From Gnetum montanum (taxonomy: Eukaryota; Streptophyta; Gnetopsida; Gnetales; Gnetaceae), in the NCBI GenBank assembly GCA_015680685.1, contig MNCI01002803.1:62001-126000 (forward strand): DNA of 64,000 nucleotides, given 5' to 3'. The translations under genes were made by a program, and so were the position numbers. Numbering within the stretch: the first letter of the stretch is position 1; each line of letters begins with the position of its first letter. The notes under the pieces were generated by a model. That model was given only the letters and a program-made list of their open reading frames with translations, was not told the origin of the DNA and searched no databases. Positions 36,191 to 48,205 of the stretch are shown one piece after another.

Positions 36191-38038
36191 AATAAATATT
36201 TTTCATTTTCTTTAATTTTGCAACTTTTTGTTTTCCTGTTTTTCATTTTTCAATTTCTTATTTTATCTTTTTTTCTTTTTGTCTTTTTACTTTTTTTACA
36301 AGTAATCTCATCTACAAATAAAACACTCATGTGGCTCATTGGTTGAGGTGTGTTCTATGTTATTGAGTCTCGAACGATCAATTATTTGGATAGTGAGCCC
36401 ATTACACCCACTCATCCATTCTACAAATAAGAGGTTCTGTTCAAAGGTACAGTGATATTCTTGACATTCTTAAAACTTAAAATTAATTTTGTGTTCATTG
36501 TACCTAGAATGAAGAAGGATGGACCAAGAGGAAATGATTAGGGTGTGACATCAAGGGGACTTAGGGATTATCTTTGGTGACGTCTATGGGAGTTATCACG
36601 CAACGTGGTTGTACTAAGATCCTTGTAGATCTAACGAAAAATGGGAGTAAGAGTAATCAAAAGGCACTTTAAAATCCAATGTTGTTCTAGGGGGTCCCAC
36701 TAGAAAGGCATGCACCCATGCCTAAAGGTTGGTGGCTTCTCTGGATTCAGCAATAAAAAAAAAAGAGAAATAAACACAAAGAAAATGCTACAAAACAAAA
36801 ATCATTCCTCCCTTAAACAAAATGCCAAGTGATCGTATGCCTTGTTATTCTAGTACTCTCATAGTCACTCATCATGGGATGAAACAATGCGATGTCATTG
36901 ATCAAAGGAATGGACTTGGTCCTAATCTTGGAATGATGGGTTAATGACACATTAATCATGCTTTACATACAGGATTCACTATGCCCTAGGTCAGTTACCT
37001 CATGTCCCAATCTCTCCAATCCCTTCTGTAGTCCGTCTCATCTCGTTGTCCATGTAATTGTTACTTGTGTCTCATATAGCGTAGAATTCTTACCTCATCC
37101 CAGTGATACTTACATGTGTGTGTTTTGTGGAACCAGTGCATATTACATTTAATCCTGTGAGTGCCCACGGACATTTAATTTTTGTAATTTGTACTCATAA
37201 CCCATCTTCCACATACCATTTATTACCCTCAGAATATTCTCAACAATGTTCTTTCCCTTATTACTATCCCTCCGAATTCCAACATTCCGATGAACCATCA
37301 CATGGCCTTTTTCTCTTCCTTACCACCTAAAGCCTTTAGTAATCAATCCCACCACATATCATTATTTGTGCCTTCAAAACTAACTAAATTACCCTAGAAC
37401 CCTTTAACACTTGCCCACATGTCCTTCATTTACATTGTTAATTTCAGAAAAACCTTCAAAATTCAGTATTTTCTCTTAGGCCTCAATATCGATAGGCCGC
37501 GATATCGCGTACGCGATATTACATATGTAATATCGCATCACATAAAACCTATAAATACATGACACCCCCCCTTCATGGAACCACTTACCATCATTTTCAA
37601 TTATTCACATGGGGGAGTTTTTCAAATTTCTCTTTATGACTTGCGATTACATGTCCCTTGCTTTCGTACCTATATCTTACTCGCTAGGCCTCTGATTTTC
37701 ATTCTGTCTGAACCTACTTGAACCCGAAGTGTTTAGCTTAGTCGTGGGGGAGCGGCACATGCCAAATAGTGTATGAATTTTTTAGAATTTATCATCGCTC
37801 TAAGGACATTATCAATGGTAATTAGTTATAACATTAAAGATAATTGTGCCAAAAATAGTTTCATCCCTTAGGTATATCGGGAAACTAAATTTGAAAACCA
37901 CCTAAGTAAAAAGGACTCACTATTATAATCTTTGGGGAAACATCACATAGAGATAAAATAAATTAAATAAGGTAAGCAGTAAGGTATAGCTTAACTTCGA
38001 AAACAACCTTACTAACGATTGGTCCCGTGTGATTGCAG
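36191..38038 (+). other. Element B spacer between gag and accessory ORF
   Basis: Non-coding. It begins with a T-rich tract (36200-36310) like the one after integrase in D, and has the conserved motif GGGTGTGACATCAAGGGGA at 36541-36559. It ends GTGTGATTGCAG, directly before the accessory ORF start, which is a good 3' splice-site context. Two open frames at 36958-37330 show no domain. Confidence 0.6.
37483..37557 (+). promoter_or_regulatory. Internal U3-like palindromes and TATA box upstream of the accessory ORF
   Basis: CAATATCGATAGG, CCGCGATATCGCG, TACGCGATATTACATATG and TAATATCGCATCAC in tandem, followed 11 bp later by TATAAATA (37550-37557). The same layout (GATATCGC palindromes then TATAAATA) forms the core of the LTR U3 in B (41025-41073), D and H. 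It lies about 480 bp upstream of the accessory start at 38039. The sequence is seen; promoter activity is inferred. Confidence 0.55.
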
Positions 38039-40809
38039 ATGGCCCCGAAACATGGACAACAGGAAGGTCCTGCTTAAGGTGGGAGCAAACGACCTAGGAG
38101 AGGCAAAGGAAAAGTCCTTGCTAGACAACATGCAAAGCAGGAGGAACAATCATTTAGCATTCACCAAGAAGACCCTACTACTATACAATCACGACAGGAA
38201 AAAGGAGGAGCTGTTGTAGCGCCTGAACAGGCACAATATCTCACGTTGTCCCAGGATTGTGTTCAGGCTATCCATGAAAGTTCCACATTGACTGCAGTGA
38301 TTGTGGAATTAAATTTTGAACCATTTGTAGAGTTTTCTCCTGAAGCTATTAGGGACCACCTCAAAGGGTCTCCCTTATGGCCTATCCTCTCTGAAAGTTG
38401 TGCCTGGTACCTAGGTGAAATGTACCAATTTTGGCACAATAGAGAACAAGGCACCACAACTAACATTTGTGGTGTAACAGTCGACTTCTCTATTCAGGCC
38501 ATCTTAGAAGTATTAAACCTTCCAAATACAAGGCCAAAGGTTGCTTATTTATCTACCAGTTCAGACCTTGATGCATGACGAGTTTGGTTGGAAAGGGCAT
38601 ATGGCAAGGATAAGACATTTGGAGAGTTGAAAATGGAAGAGAGGATCTATTTCAAAATTGGAATGTATCACCTCTTTCCCACAAAGGGCTTAAAAGGATT
38701 TCAACATATGCAACAAGGGGATGTGAAATATTGATGAGAAAGGTTAATGTCAACCTACCTCATCTATACTTTACAAAGATCCTAGGGCAGTTCGAAGAAT
38801 GGAAGACAAGGAAGATGGCGTTTCCCTTCCCTTGCCTTATCAGGAAGCTATGCCGACATGCTGGAATCAAAGGATATACCAATGATGTCCTCTGAAAAGC
38901 CCAAAATGCTTCATATGCTAAATTGTTAAAGCCGCCAACTGTAAGAAAAAGAACAAGAAAAAGAAAAAGAACAGACGACAGGGCCAACTGCAACTCAACT
39001 TGTGAGACCAAACCAACTTCCAAGTATGGGACCCAGCCAACAACAAGAAGTAGGGCCTAGCACAAGCCAAGATCAACCACTGCCACCTCAGGATTATAGA
39101 CCGTCGATGAGCCATCTCAGGGCCATCGTTAAGACGATCAGTTAGGGAAGTTGTGATGATGTAAATCTCTTCCACATCATCATCAATGCCATACAGCCCA
39201 TGGTTTCTTTGGATCATGCAAGGGGTGAAGTGTCCATCCATATAGAAGGAGGGGAGAGTACTTGGTCACAACAAATCTTAGGGAACGTTACATCTTTCCA
39301 AGTGTAATTAGAAACTGGTGAAGGGGCCACAATGGTGGTCATGCAACACTAGGATGTAGAAGGAGCTGTAGATGTGTTGCAAACCACATTAAAGAATCAT
39401 TTAATGTACCTGTTGTGCCACCGACAAATCTCATAGGAGCACAAGATGCTCAAACTTTCACTAAAACCTCAATGACTCCTGCGGAACATGAGGATGTACT
39501 TGATTGATTACTACAAATAGGAAAAGTAATAACATCCCTATTTGACATCCCTCAAGATGTTATGGAAATTTAATTAAACCTCATTTCCACCAAGGGAAAG
39601 TTGGTCTTAATAGAGATGAGGGTTGAGCACATTGAAGCAGAGGTGCAAAAATTGCAAGAAAGGCTTGTGGCCCTACAAGCAGCACAACGAGATCCTTTGC
39701 AATTTGTTCCCACAGACCAGTTAGATAGTTTCAAAATTAAGCAACTGACCAAACTACTAACGAAGAATAAGAAGGTGGCAAAAGAAAAAGAGAAGACTGT
39801 TTGGGATGCCTCTACAGCACAAGCTCAAACTCATGTGCATACAAAGGCACTCAAGGCCTTATAAGAGGAAAATAAGCAACTTGTTGTTGACAACCTTCAC
39901 TTGACCACTGTGGAAAAGCAAAAGAATGTTCTCAAAGAACATTTTCATCAGTTGCGAGAATAATTCATCTGAGTCAACCAAGACATGAACCATTTAGCCA
40001 GAGAGAATTGAACCCTCTCAATGGAGGAGGTATGCACCATCCGTCAAAAGATGGCTATCAAAATATGTGCATGGCAAAATAAGGCTAAACAACATGAAAA
40101 GCTAAAGGAGCACTCCTAGGACTAGGTGAGGATGTACAAATAGATCATTGAGAAGGAAATTCGTATGGCCAAGGCCCACATCAACACTATTAATGCTCAA
40201 CACACTGACTGGTAGGCCATACTGGACACATATGCATTGGCCCACCAAGTGGAAGTTAAGAACTGGGACCTACAGATCCAGGACCATACAAAATACATGG
40301 AGTTGGCAAACCTATGGTATGCCAACCTTGCCATATTAACAACATGGTACCCAAGAATAGAGCTTGAGTAATAGGTAGCCACCACCTACAACAAATATGA
40401 AACAGAATTTGCATAACGTAAGAAGATATTGCAAAAACTAGAGATTGCAAATTCTGAACTTGAGGTGGTTAAAGCAAGCTACCAGGGACAAAAAGGTGTT
40501 GCAACAGATTTGGCTCAACAGCTTGCAGATTTCCAAAAATATAGAGACAAAGCCAAAGCCTACGAGGAGGAATAACGGCTATTTGCGGCTTGGTATGTCA
40601 AGGCAAATCAAATGTTTCTGCAACTATCCTACCCATGGGAGCTGCCGACTCCATCAAACATCAGAACATTAGCATGGATGATGCAAGACCCCAGAACTGA
40701 AGAGGAGAAACTCCAAGCCATACTTCAACGCTATTAATTCCCAAGACTTGGAGCACAAGACAAGGGAAAAGCACCCATGGAGGAGCCACCACCACTAGGA
40801 ACTACATGA
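38039..40809 (+). pseudogene. Element B 3' accessory ORF
   Basis: Starts at ATG 38039 (M-A-P-K-H-G-Q), directly after GATTGCAG. Frame 38039-38578 has one early stop (codon 14, Ala-Tyr-type decay of a CAA codon). Region 38320-38570 has W-P-I-L, W-Y-L-G-E-M-Y-Q-F-W-H-N and G-V-T-V-D-F-S followed by L-N-L-P, a layout like the putative plant transposon protein domain found in retroelement ORFs (Pfam PF20167); this match is from memory. A frameshift lies between 38580 and 39600. The C-terminal half (39600-40809) is heptad-like and charged, then ends K-G-K-A-P-M-E-E and a stop at 40807-40809. H has the same ending. No membrane segment is seen. Role unknown; it is the shared accessory protein of this superfamily. 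Confidence 0.75.
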
Positions 40810-40983
40810 GTTCCATCAAATTTTGTAGCTATAGGATTTCCTTTTCCATTCTTTGTGTTGTGTCTTAATTTTGTTCTAATTCCACACTGCGGCATGAACC
40901 CATTCTCACCATTCAATAATCCCATACCTATCCACTATGTAATCAATGAAGCTTGTTCTCACTATAAATCGAGCACGAGTTTT

Positions 40984-41001
40984 CATTCAATCCTGGGGGT
41001 A
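40984..41001 (+). promoter_or_regulatory. Element B polypurine tract
   Basis: CATTCAATCCTGGGGGTA directly before the 3' LTR (TGATGAG at 41002). The G-run is intact here. Confidence 0.7.
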
Positions 41002-41673
41002 TGATGAGTTATCATTTTTTTGGCTGCGATATCGCGTACGCAATATCGCAACCTGTCTCCTCATCTATAAATAAGAGGTCGACAGTTCTAATAGGGAGTT
41101 TTTTTATTAGTTCTTAGTTTTAAAAATTTCTTTTTAAGTGTTTAGTTTTAAGTAGTTCTTCTCTTAACCCTCTTCTCCCAATGCATACCCGCAGTGTGGT
41201 GATTGTAATTGTATGACATTCTTATTCGAGTGTGACATACTTGGACATGCATATGATCAGAAATAAAGATCGAGATTACTTCATCATTGTAGCATCCACT
41301 TAGCTTAATTATTTATTTAATTGTTATTCACTACTTTCTTAGTTAACATCTTCTTACCCTAAACTCCTATTAAATGTGGAATGAGTACAACTTAATCACA
41401 AGCATTTAAGTGTGACTACTTGGTAACCCAATAGCATACCTAGGATCTGCACTTGGTTATCCCAGTGGTAGTTGTGCACAAGGTCCAAGATGTGTACGGA
41501 TGATTGAGGAAAAGATGCTCATCGCACTTAATCTAGCTTAGATTCTCTCTCACCCTCTCTCTCTCTTAGCTTAGTTAATATTATTTTCCATTATCTCCAG
41601 GAGTAGCATTAGTATACGAACACATCATACACCTCACTCTAGACTAAACCATATGTGACAAAGCTAACACTAG
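41002..41673 (+). repeat. Element B 3' LTR, left part
   Basis: 672 bp matching 33256-33920. Palindrome block TGCGATATCGCGTACGCAAT starting at 41025 is less decayed than in the 5' LTR; TATAAATA at 41066-41073. It is interrupted at ACTAG (41669-41673) by element G and continues at 60304. Confidence 0.92.
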
Positions 41674-43438
41674 TGAAACACTACAAAATTTTGGCCTAGC
41701 ACTTTTAGACAAGAATCAAGCCAAGTCATGCTGCTGCCCAACATGAGTACAACATGACCAAACTTGAGAGCCTCCAAAATGTCATGAAATGACATACAAT
41801 GGAGCGAGTAATGGAGTAAGCAAGGTCCCCCCCGAGGCCCATAGGTGACTGCACCAACTTTAGGCATTCAGAATCAAAAGTTTCGAGCTCAAAATGCTTG
41901 GTTTTGGCTAAGTATGATTTGGCTACATTTTCAAACGCTGCTCAACGTAAGGCTCAGCGTCACCAACTTTTGGAGCCCCGAAATCAAGTCAAAACAAGCC
42001 GAAATCAAGCACAGGGAACCCCCAAGGCCTTCACCAAGGTCCCTAGTAGGTCCCCACCTCCAGAAAATCAAGATTTGGGCCTCAAATGTGCCACTTTGAC
42101 TTGGTGACGCTGGGGTTATTTTTCAGACGCTGCTCAGCGTAAGGCTCAGCGCCATCAAAAAAAACAGGGCCAAAAAGGCATCCAAACCAATCCAAATTTA
42201 GCACACAGAACCCTCATGACCCATGGCATGTAGATCCACTCTAAAATGGGTCTTACAGGTCAAATGGGTTCAAAATGCACTATTTTTAGGTCATATGCTG
42301 TTAGTGATGCTGATGCTGGATGCTGGACATTAACGTTGACGCTAACACCAGATGCTGACGCTGACGCTGGACGCTAGATGTTGACACAGATGCTAACACT
42401 AGACGTTGACACTAGACACTAGATGCCAGACGTAGATGCTGACACTAGATGTCGACATTGGATGTTGACGCCATATGCTTGATGCTAGACGCAGACGTTG
42501 ACATTAGACATTGACACCAGACGTTGATGCTAACGTTGACACTAGACACTAGATGCCAAATGCTAATGTTGATGCCAGATGTTGGATGCTAGACGTTGAC
42601 ACCAGCACAGATCTGCAAATCCGGAGGCTAGACATCCAAATCCACTCTTGTACCTTAACATTCTTTGTACATTTTGCATTTTTCAGCGTATCAAGCTCTT
42701 ACGCTGTGGATTACACGCATCAGCGTAAGAGATCTTATTCATGCTGCACACTGTACATTGTAACATTTTGTGCATCCAATCAACGTACACACCTGTCACT
42801 CGATCCAAAGTTTTTTTCTCACCCTGTAGCCACTGATCTTCTCCTAGATCCGAATCTCGCACCTAAAATCCTATAAATCCCCCATTTTTTCATGAGATCA
42901 GGGTTTGAAAAATCTGAATCTCACACACATAGGAAATCTAGGCATCAATCTCATACACTAGGCGACATACAAACTTGAACATCGTACACCTACAATCCAA
43001 AACCTGCATCCTCCCAGCATCCGTTTTAATCCATCGGGGCTAAACGTTCGCCTTGCAACCAATTTGCAACTGTGTTTTGACTGGTGCACATTTTAATTAT
43101 TTATTACTACAAATAGTTTGCATTATTGCCCAGATTCGTGCAGTTTACATTATTGTTCCTACTCATATTTTCTCCTATTTTCATTATCCATTGTTTACAC
43201 AGTTTACATTTTTTTTCGTTCATTTATGTTCAATTTTGCATTTGTTTACATATAACCTAACGCATCGCAATTGCGTACATTTGGGGAAGTCCTTGTTTGA
43301 TCCACATGCAAACCATTCAGGGTACTCTACCTTGATTTCCAGCTTGCCCTTGGGCAAAGGCAGGATCTTACTGTTTCATCCGTAGATCTCTCGGTGTTTG
43401 TTCATTCCAGCCTCTCACCAACGATTTCGAATGGTACA
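41674..43438 (+). repeat. Element G 5' LTR
   Basis: 1,765 bp. In order: a U3 with two copies of the block CAGACGCTGCTCAGCGTAAG (from 41928 and 42124), a hexamer-based array (42294-42605), an 11-bp perfect inverted repeat (CTCTTACGCTG at 42696-42706, CAGCGTAAGAG at 42721-42731, 14-nt loop), and a TATA box CTATAAATCC (42871-42880). It ends ATGGTACA. Confidence 0.92.
42294..42605 (+). repeat. LTR hexamer array (GACGCT/GATGCT family)
   Basis: About 310 bp made of 6- and 7-bp units: GACGCT, GATGCT, GACACT, GACGTT, GGATGCT, AGACGTT. Related arrays lie at about 46870-47200 and 59262-59470 in the other LTR copies; the 3' LTR array is about 100 bp shorter. Long open frames on either strand here are translations of the repeat and not genes. 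Confidence 0.88.
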
Positions 43439-43443
43439 CTAAA

Positions 43444-43463
43444 TTAGAACTAGAAGGAGGGCC
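43444..43463 (+). promoter_or_regulatory. Element G primer-binding site (first copy)
   Basis: TTAGAACTAGAAGGAGGGCC, five bases after the LTR. The second copy at 48034 is TTAGCGCTAGAAGGAGGGCC. Both look like decayed forms of TTGGCGCTAGAAGGAGGGCC. The matching tRNA was not determined. Confidence 0.6.
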
Positions 43464-43611
43464 TTTTCTCTATTAGATCCACCTCTTAGCATCCCAGATC
43501 TAGTGTTCACACTCTACTATGACTATCAGCATCCCTACACTACCTTATTCCCAACATCCAGATCTAACTTTTCTTCTCAGACACCAGCGTCCAACACTTA
43601 GTTTTCTTACC

Positions 43612-44205
43612 CAAACATTGGTCAAGCTAATGTTTGGTCAGGCTGACATTTAGTCAAGCTGACGTTTGGCCATGCTGATGTTTGGTCAAGCTGACGTTTG
43701 ATCATGCTAACATTTGGTCATGCCGACAATTTATCAACACTTAGCCACATTTTTTCTCTTCAACACTTAGCATTCACACGCTTCTATGATCATCAACGTT
43801 CCTATGCTGCCCTGTTCCTAGCGTTCAGGCACTATTTCCTATTCATAAATCCTGTTATCTAGTCTAGACACTATTTCAGAGTTTTCCAGGCACGTTCTTA
43901 CTTAGATCATAGTGTCGTACACCGTCCTCTCTCAGATCTAGACGTTTGGTCACGCTGACGTTTGGTCACGCTGACGTTTGGTCACGCTGATGTTTAGTCA
44001 AGCTGATGTTTGCTCATGCTAACATTTGGTCACGTTAACATTTGGGAAAACTGATGTTTGGTCAAGCAGATGTTTGGTCACACTGACATTTGGTCACACT
44101 GACGTTTAGTCAATCTGACGTTTGGTCGCGCTAACGTTTGGTCACGTTGATGTTTGGTCAAGCTGACCTTTGGTCATGCTAACGTTTGGTCACGCTGATG
44201 ATTTG
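43612..44205 (+). repeat. Leader 16-bp tandem arrays, first copy
   Basis: Two arrays (about 43612-43735 and 43940-44205) of the 16-bp unit GTCACGCTGACGTTTG with variants (GTCAAGCTGATGTTTG and others). They lie in the untranslated leader between primer site and gag start (44291), separated by about 200 bp of unique sequence. Each unit holds TGACG and a GTCA word. Confidence 0.88.
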
Positions 44206-44290
44206 TCAACACTTAGCCACATTTTTTTCTCTGCAACACTTAGCCATTTATTTTCTTTCACTTACGCTGTTACATTTAGACACTTTGACA

Positions 44291-46587
44291 ATGGACCTTG
44301 TACACACCAACACCACTGCCATGCCCGTTACCGACTTCGGTACTACAATCTCGGGTCCCATCACCATCGTTGAGTCCATAGTTGCTCTTGACACGATGAA
44401 TCCTCAAGGGCCATCTCGTCAATCGCTAAGACTGCAAGATATGGATCCTGTGTTCACCATCTTAATACCTGAACAATATAATTTTATTTACGTTAAAATC
44501 CAAGCTAAACTGGTCGTTGACCGAGTTGAGCTGGAAGCAAAGAGACATTATGAGCTAATTTACAAAGGAGGTCATGATTTCATTCCCATTGCCTAAGATT
44601 TCATCCCACTCACTGAATCCCATCATGAACTCCTATCACAACTCCTCATGGCCAAGAACCAAACCTCATGCCAATCCACCGTAGAACCTCAAAATGAAGA
44701 TGAAGAAGATAATTTCACAGCTCAGTCCGAACACGAGGATTCATACCATACTCTCAGTCTGCATACTTACGCGAACCCGTTATTTCACCCTTTCACGGGA
44801 GAGACCATGTCTCTTCATACGGTTAAAAGCACTCAAGCACATGTGCCCCAACAGGAAGCATCCACTCTTATTCCCACTCTCCCTATGACCGATACTCGAT
44901 TCAATGTACCCATCCCCATTATTCATCCAGTCACCACATTATCCCCTCTCCTACAAGTACAACCCCAACAACCCCCCCTCTCAAACTAATGTAGGAGCGA
45001 CTCTCCCATCCCAAGTAATTGGGATGCCATCTATGATACCCGCTTCCACATCTACACACTTTATCCCATGAGTGCAGGTTCATACCACGCCCCTAGCTCC
45101 TCCAGTACAACACCAAGTACAAAGTCTCCCTTTGCAACCCACAATTGGGAAATGGCCCGTCCTAGTTGTCTAGTCATAACAATTTTTTCCACAATCCACA
45201 ATTGGCCAATGGATCGTCCCTGTCGCGCAACAACAACAACCTACACCTTACAGCATGCTTCCCTTAGTAGCATCCACTGTAAATATTCCACAAGTGCAAC
45301 CTCCGATCACTCAACTCTCTTCTTTCCCACCCACTGCACAGTAGCCTAATTTGTATGGCACTCAAATTAGCCAACATACTGCTCCACCAAGTGCCCAAGA
45401 ATGGGCCGAAGCAAAAAAGATGATGCAAGAGCTCACTGATGAGGTAAAATGCCTCAAAACCGCTAATAATGAAGAGCTTAAAGTATTAGACTTTTATCAA
45501 GACGATCCTATTAGCTCTTCGGTACCACCATTAACCTTACCCAAAGGAGTTTCTTTGCCTCAACTAACCAAATACAATGGGGAAGGAGACCCGAATGCCC
45601 ATCTAGTCACATTTAGACTAGAATGCCTGTTGCTTCAGGCTTGGCCCCATGCAATTTTGCGTGTGTTTGCCATGTCCCTCATTGGAAAAGCATTAGACTG
45701 GTACCAAGCCTTACCTCGTAACTCCATATCCGCTTTGGAGGATCTCTTACACCAATTCATTACCAGGTTTAAATACAACCTGAAACTTGAAGCAACCTTG
45801 GACAGTCTGATACAGGTAAAACAAGCACCGTTTGAACCTGTACAAAAATTTATCCAAAGATGGAGTGCCACACTCAATGAACTTCATGAGCCAATCCCAG
45901 AAACATACCTTCTTACAATTCTTAAGGGAGCCGTGAATGACTTTGTCAAATCAAAACTGTACTATCTAAATGTGTGTACTCTAAGCCAAGCTTTTGTACA
46001 AATTAAAAACATAGAAGAGGCAGCCCAAAATAGCCATGACCCTGCTTACTCAGCCTTCAAAAATTAGCACACTAAAAAGGATAAAGAAAAGGCTAAAACA
46101 ACAGTAGTAACAATAGCAAAGACTCAACCTACCAAAAAAAAAACAACAAGGTAGACCACCTATTGCTCCTGTTAACTATGAGAGAACCATCCCTGCACAC
46201 ACACCTGAATCATCTACAATGCAAGCTACTAACATAGGTCATGCACGTACATTTGAGAGGAAAGACCCTGCTCAATACACACCACTCCCCATGAAGCCTT
46301 CCTAGTTGTTAGATCAACTTTTGAAGGCTGGGACCATTAAACATAAGCAGTTGTCTCCAATGGCAGCCAAGAGACACGATCGATTCTGTGAATTGGCCAG
46401 AAACCCAAGCTTGGCAACTCCAAATGAGCCTCCTATTCCAAGAGGCTTTAGACTAGATCGATTTTGTGAATACCATCAATGGAATGGACATGGTACTGAT
46501 TATTGTTTCACCCTCAAACAAGACATACAACGTATGATTAATAGTGGTGAAATAACATTTGATGATGCCAATCCTATTAAATCGTAG
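44291..46587 (+). pseudogene. gag: gag of element G, first copy
   Basis: Start ATG 44291 (M-D-L-V-H-T-N). The N-terminal part has a TAA at 44594-44596 and an extra C in the run near 44975, which shifts the frame; the second copy lacks both. Next are a Gln/Pro-rich linker and the gag domain (45351-46067; Y-N-G-E-G-D-P-N-A-H, L-I-G-K-A-L-D-W-Y, F-I-T-R-F), which ends at a TAG. A zinc-finger-like C-E-Y-H-x4-H-x4-C (about 46465-46506), followed by L-K-Q-D-I, sits in 46306-46587. This C-x2-H-x4-H-x4-C finger is common in plant gypsy gags with the motif G-H-x-T-x-x-C. The copy ends at 46695 where the duplication joins LTR sequence. Confidence 0.85.
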
Positions 46588-46695
46588 AATCAATCCATGG
46601 GCATGTACAAAGATCCCCTTAATATTAAGGAAGCTCCTTACGTTATTAACATGATCCATGTCGGAAATGAGCAAGGTATGCCCACAAAACCTTTC

Positions 46696-48028
46696 AGACG
46701 CTACTCAGCGTAAGGCTCAGCGTCATCAAACAAAACAAGGCTAAAACGGCATCCAAACCAATCCAAATTTGGCACACAGAACCCTCATGACCCATGGCAT
46801 GCAAATCCACTCTAAAAATGGGTCTTAAAGGTCAAAATGGGTTCAAAATGCACTATTTTTAGGTCATATGCTGTTAGTGATGCTGACACTAGACGCTGGA
46901 CATTAACGCTGATGCTAACACTAGACACTAACGCTGACGTTGGATGCCAGATGTTGACACAGATGCTGACACCAGACGTGGACGCTAGACACTGGATGCC
47001 AGACGTAGATGCTGACACCAGATGTTGACACTGGATGTTGACGCCATACGCTTGATGCCAGACGCAGATGTTAACACCAGACGTTGACGCTGGACATTGA
47101 CGCCAGACATTGATGTTGACGCTGACACTAGACACTGGATGCCAAATGCTGACGTTGATGCCAGATGCTAAACGCCAGATGTTGACACCAACATAGATCT
47201 GTAGATCCAGAGGCCAGACATCCAAATCCACTCTTGTACCTTAACATTCTTTGTACATTTTGCATTTTTCAGCATATCAAGCTCTTACGCTATGGATTAC
47301 ATGCATCAGCGTAAGAGATCTTAGTCATGCTACACGTTGTACATTGTAACATTTCATGCATCCAGTCAACGTACACACTTGTCACTCAATCTGAAGTTTT
47401 TTTCTCACCCCGTAGCCACTGATCTTCTCCCAGATCCGAATCTCGCATCTAAAATCCTATAAATCCCCCATTTTTTCATGAGATCAGGGTTCAAAAAATC
47501 TAAATCTCACACACAAAGGAAATCTGGGCATCAATCTCATACGCTGGGCGACATACAAACTTGGACATCGTACACCTACAATCCAAAACCTGCATCCTCC
47601 CAACATCCGTTCTGATCCATCAAGGCTAAACATCTGCCTTGTGACCAATTCGCAACTATGTTCTGACTGGTGCACATTTTAATTATTTATTACTACAAAT
47701 AGTTTGCATTATTGCCCAGATTCGTGCAGTTTACATTATTTTTCCTACTCATATTTTCTCTTGTTTTCATTATCCATTGTTTAAACAGTTTACATTTTTT
47801 TTCGTTCATTTATGTTCAATTTTGCATTTTTTTACATATAACCCAACGCATCACAATTGCATACATTCAAGGAAGTCCTTGTTTGATCCATGTGCAGACC
47901 ATTCAGGGCACTCTTCCTTCGTTGATTTCCACCTTGCCCTCGGGTGAAGGCAGGATCTTACTGTTTCATTCGTAGATCTCTTAGTGTTTATTCATTCTAG
48001 CCTCTCACCAACGATTTTGGATGGTACA
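46696..48028 (+). repeat. Truncated internal LTR of element G
   Basis: Matches 42125-43438 and ends ATGGTACA. It has the hexamer array (46870-47200), a slightly damaged inverted repeat (47286-47321) and TATA (47456-47463). The first 450 bp of U3 are absent. Confidence 0.9.
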
Positions 48029-48033
48029 GTAAA

Positions 48034-48053
48034 TTAGCGCTAGAAGGAGGGCC
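48034..48053 (+). promoter_or_regulatory. Element G primer-binding site (second copy)
   Basis: TTAGCGCTAGAAGGAGGGCC, the better-preserved of the two copies. Confidence 0.6.
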
Positions 48054-48205
48054 TTTTCTCTATTAGATCCACCTCTTAGCATCCCAGATCCAATGTTCAC
48101 ATGCTACTGTGACTGTCAGCATCCCTACATTGCCTTGTTCCCAACGTCCAGATCTAACTTTTCTTCTCAGACACCAGCGTCCAGCACTTAGTTTTCTTAC
48201 CCAAA

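Noticed and set aside
46812-47231. A 139-codon open frame on the minus strand
   Set aside because: It is a translation of the LTR hexamer array; the low-complexity V-N-I-W/S-G-V pattern follows the repeat and not a protein.
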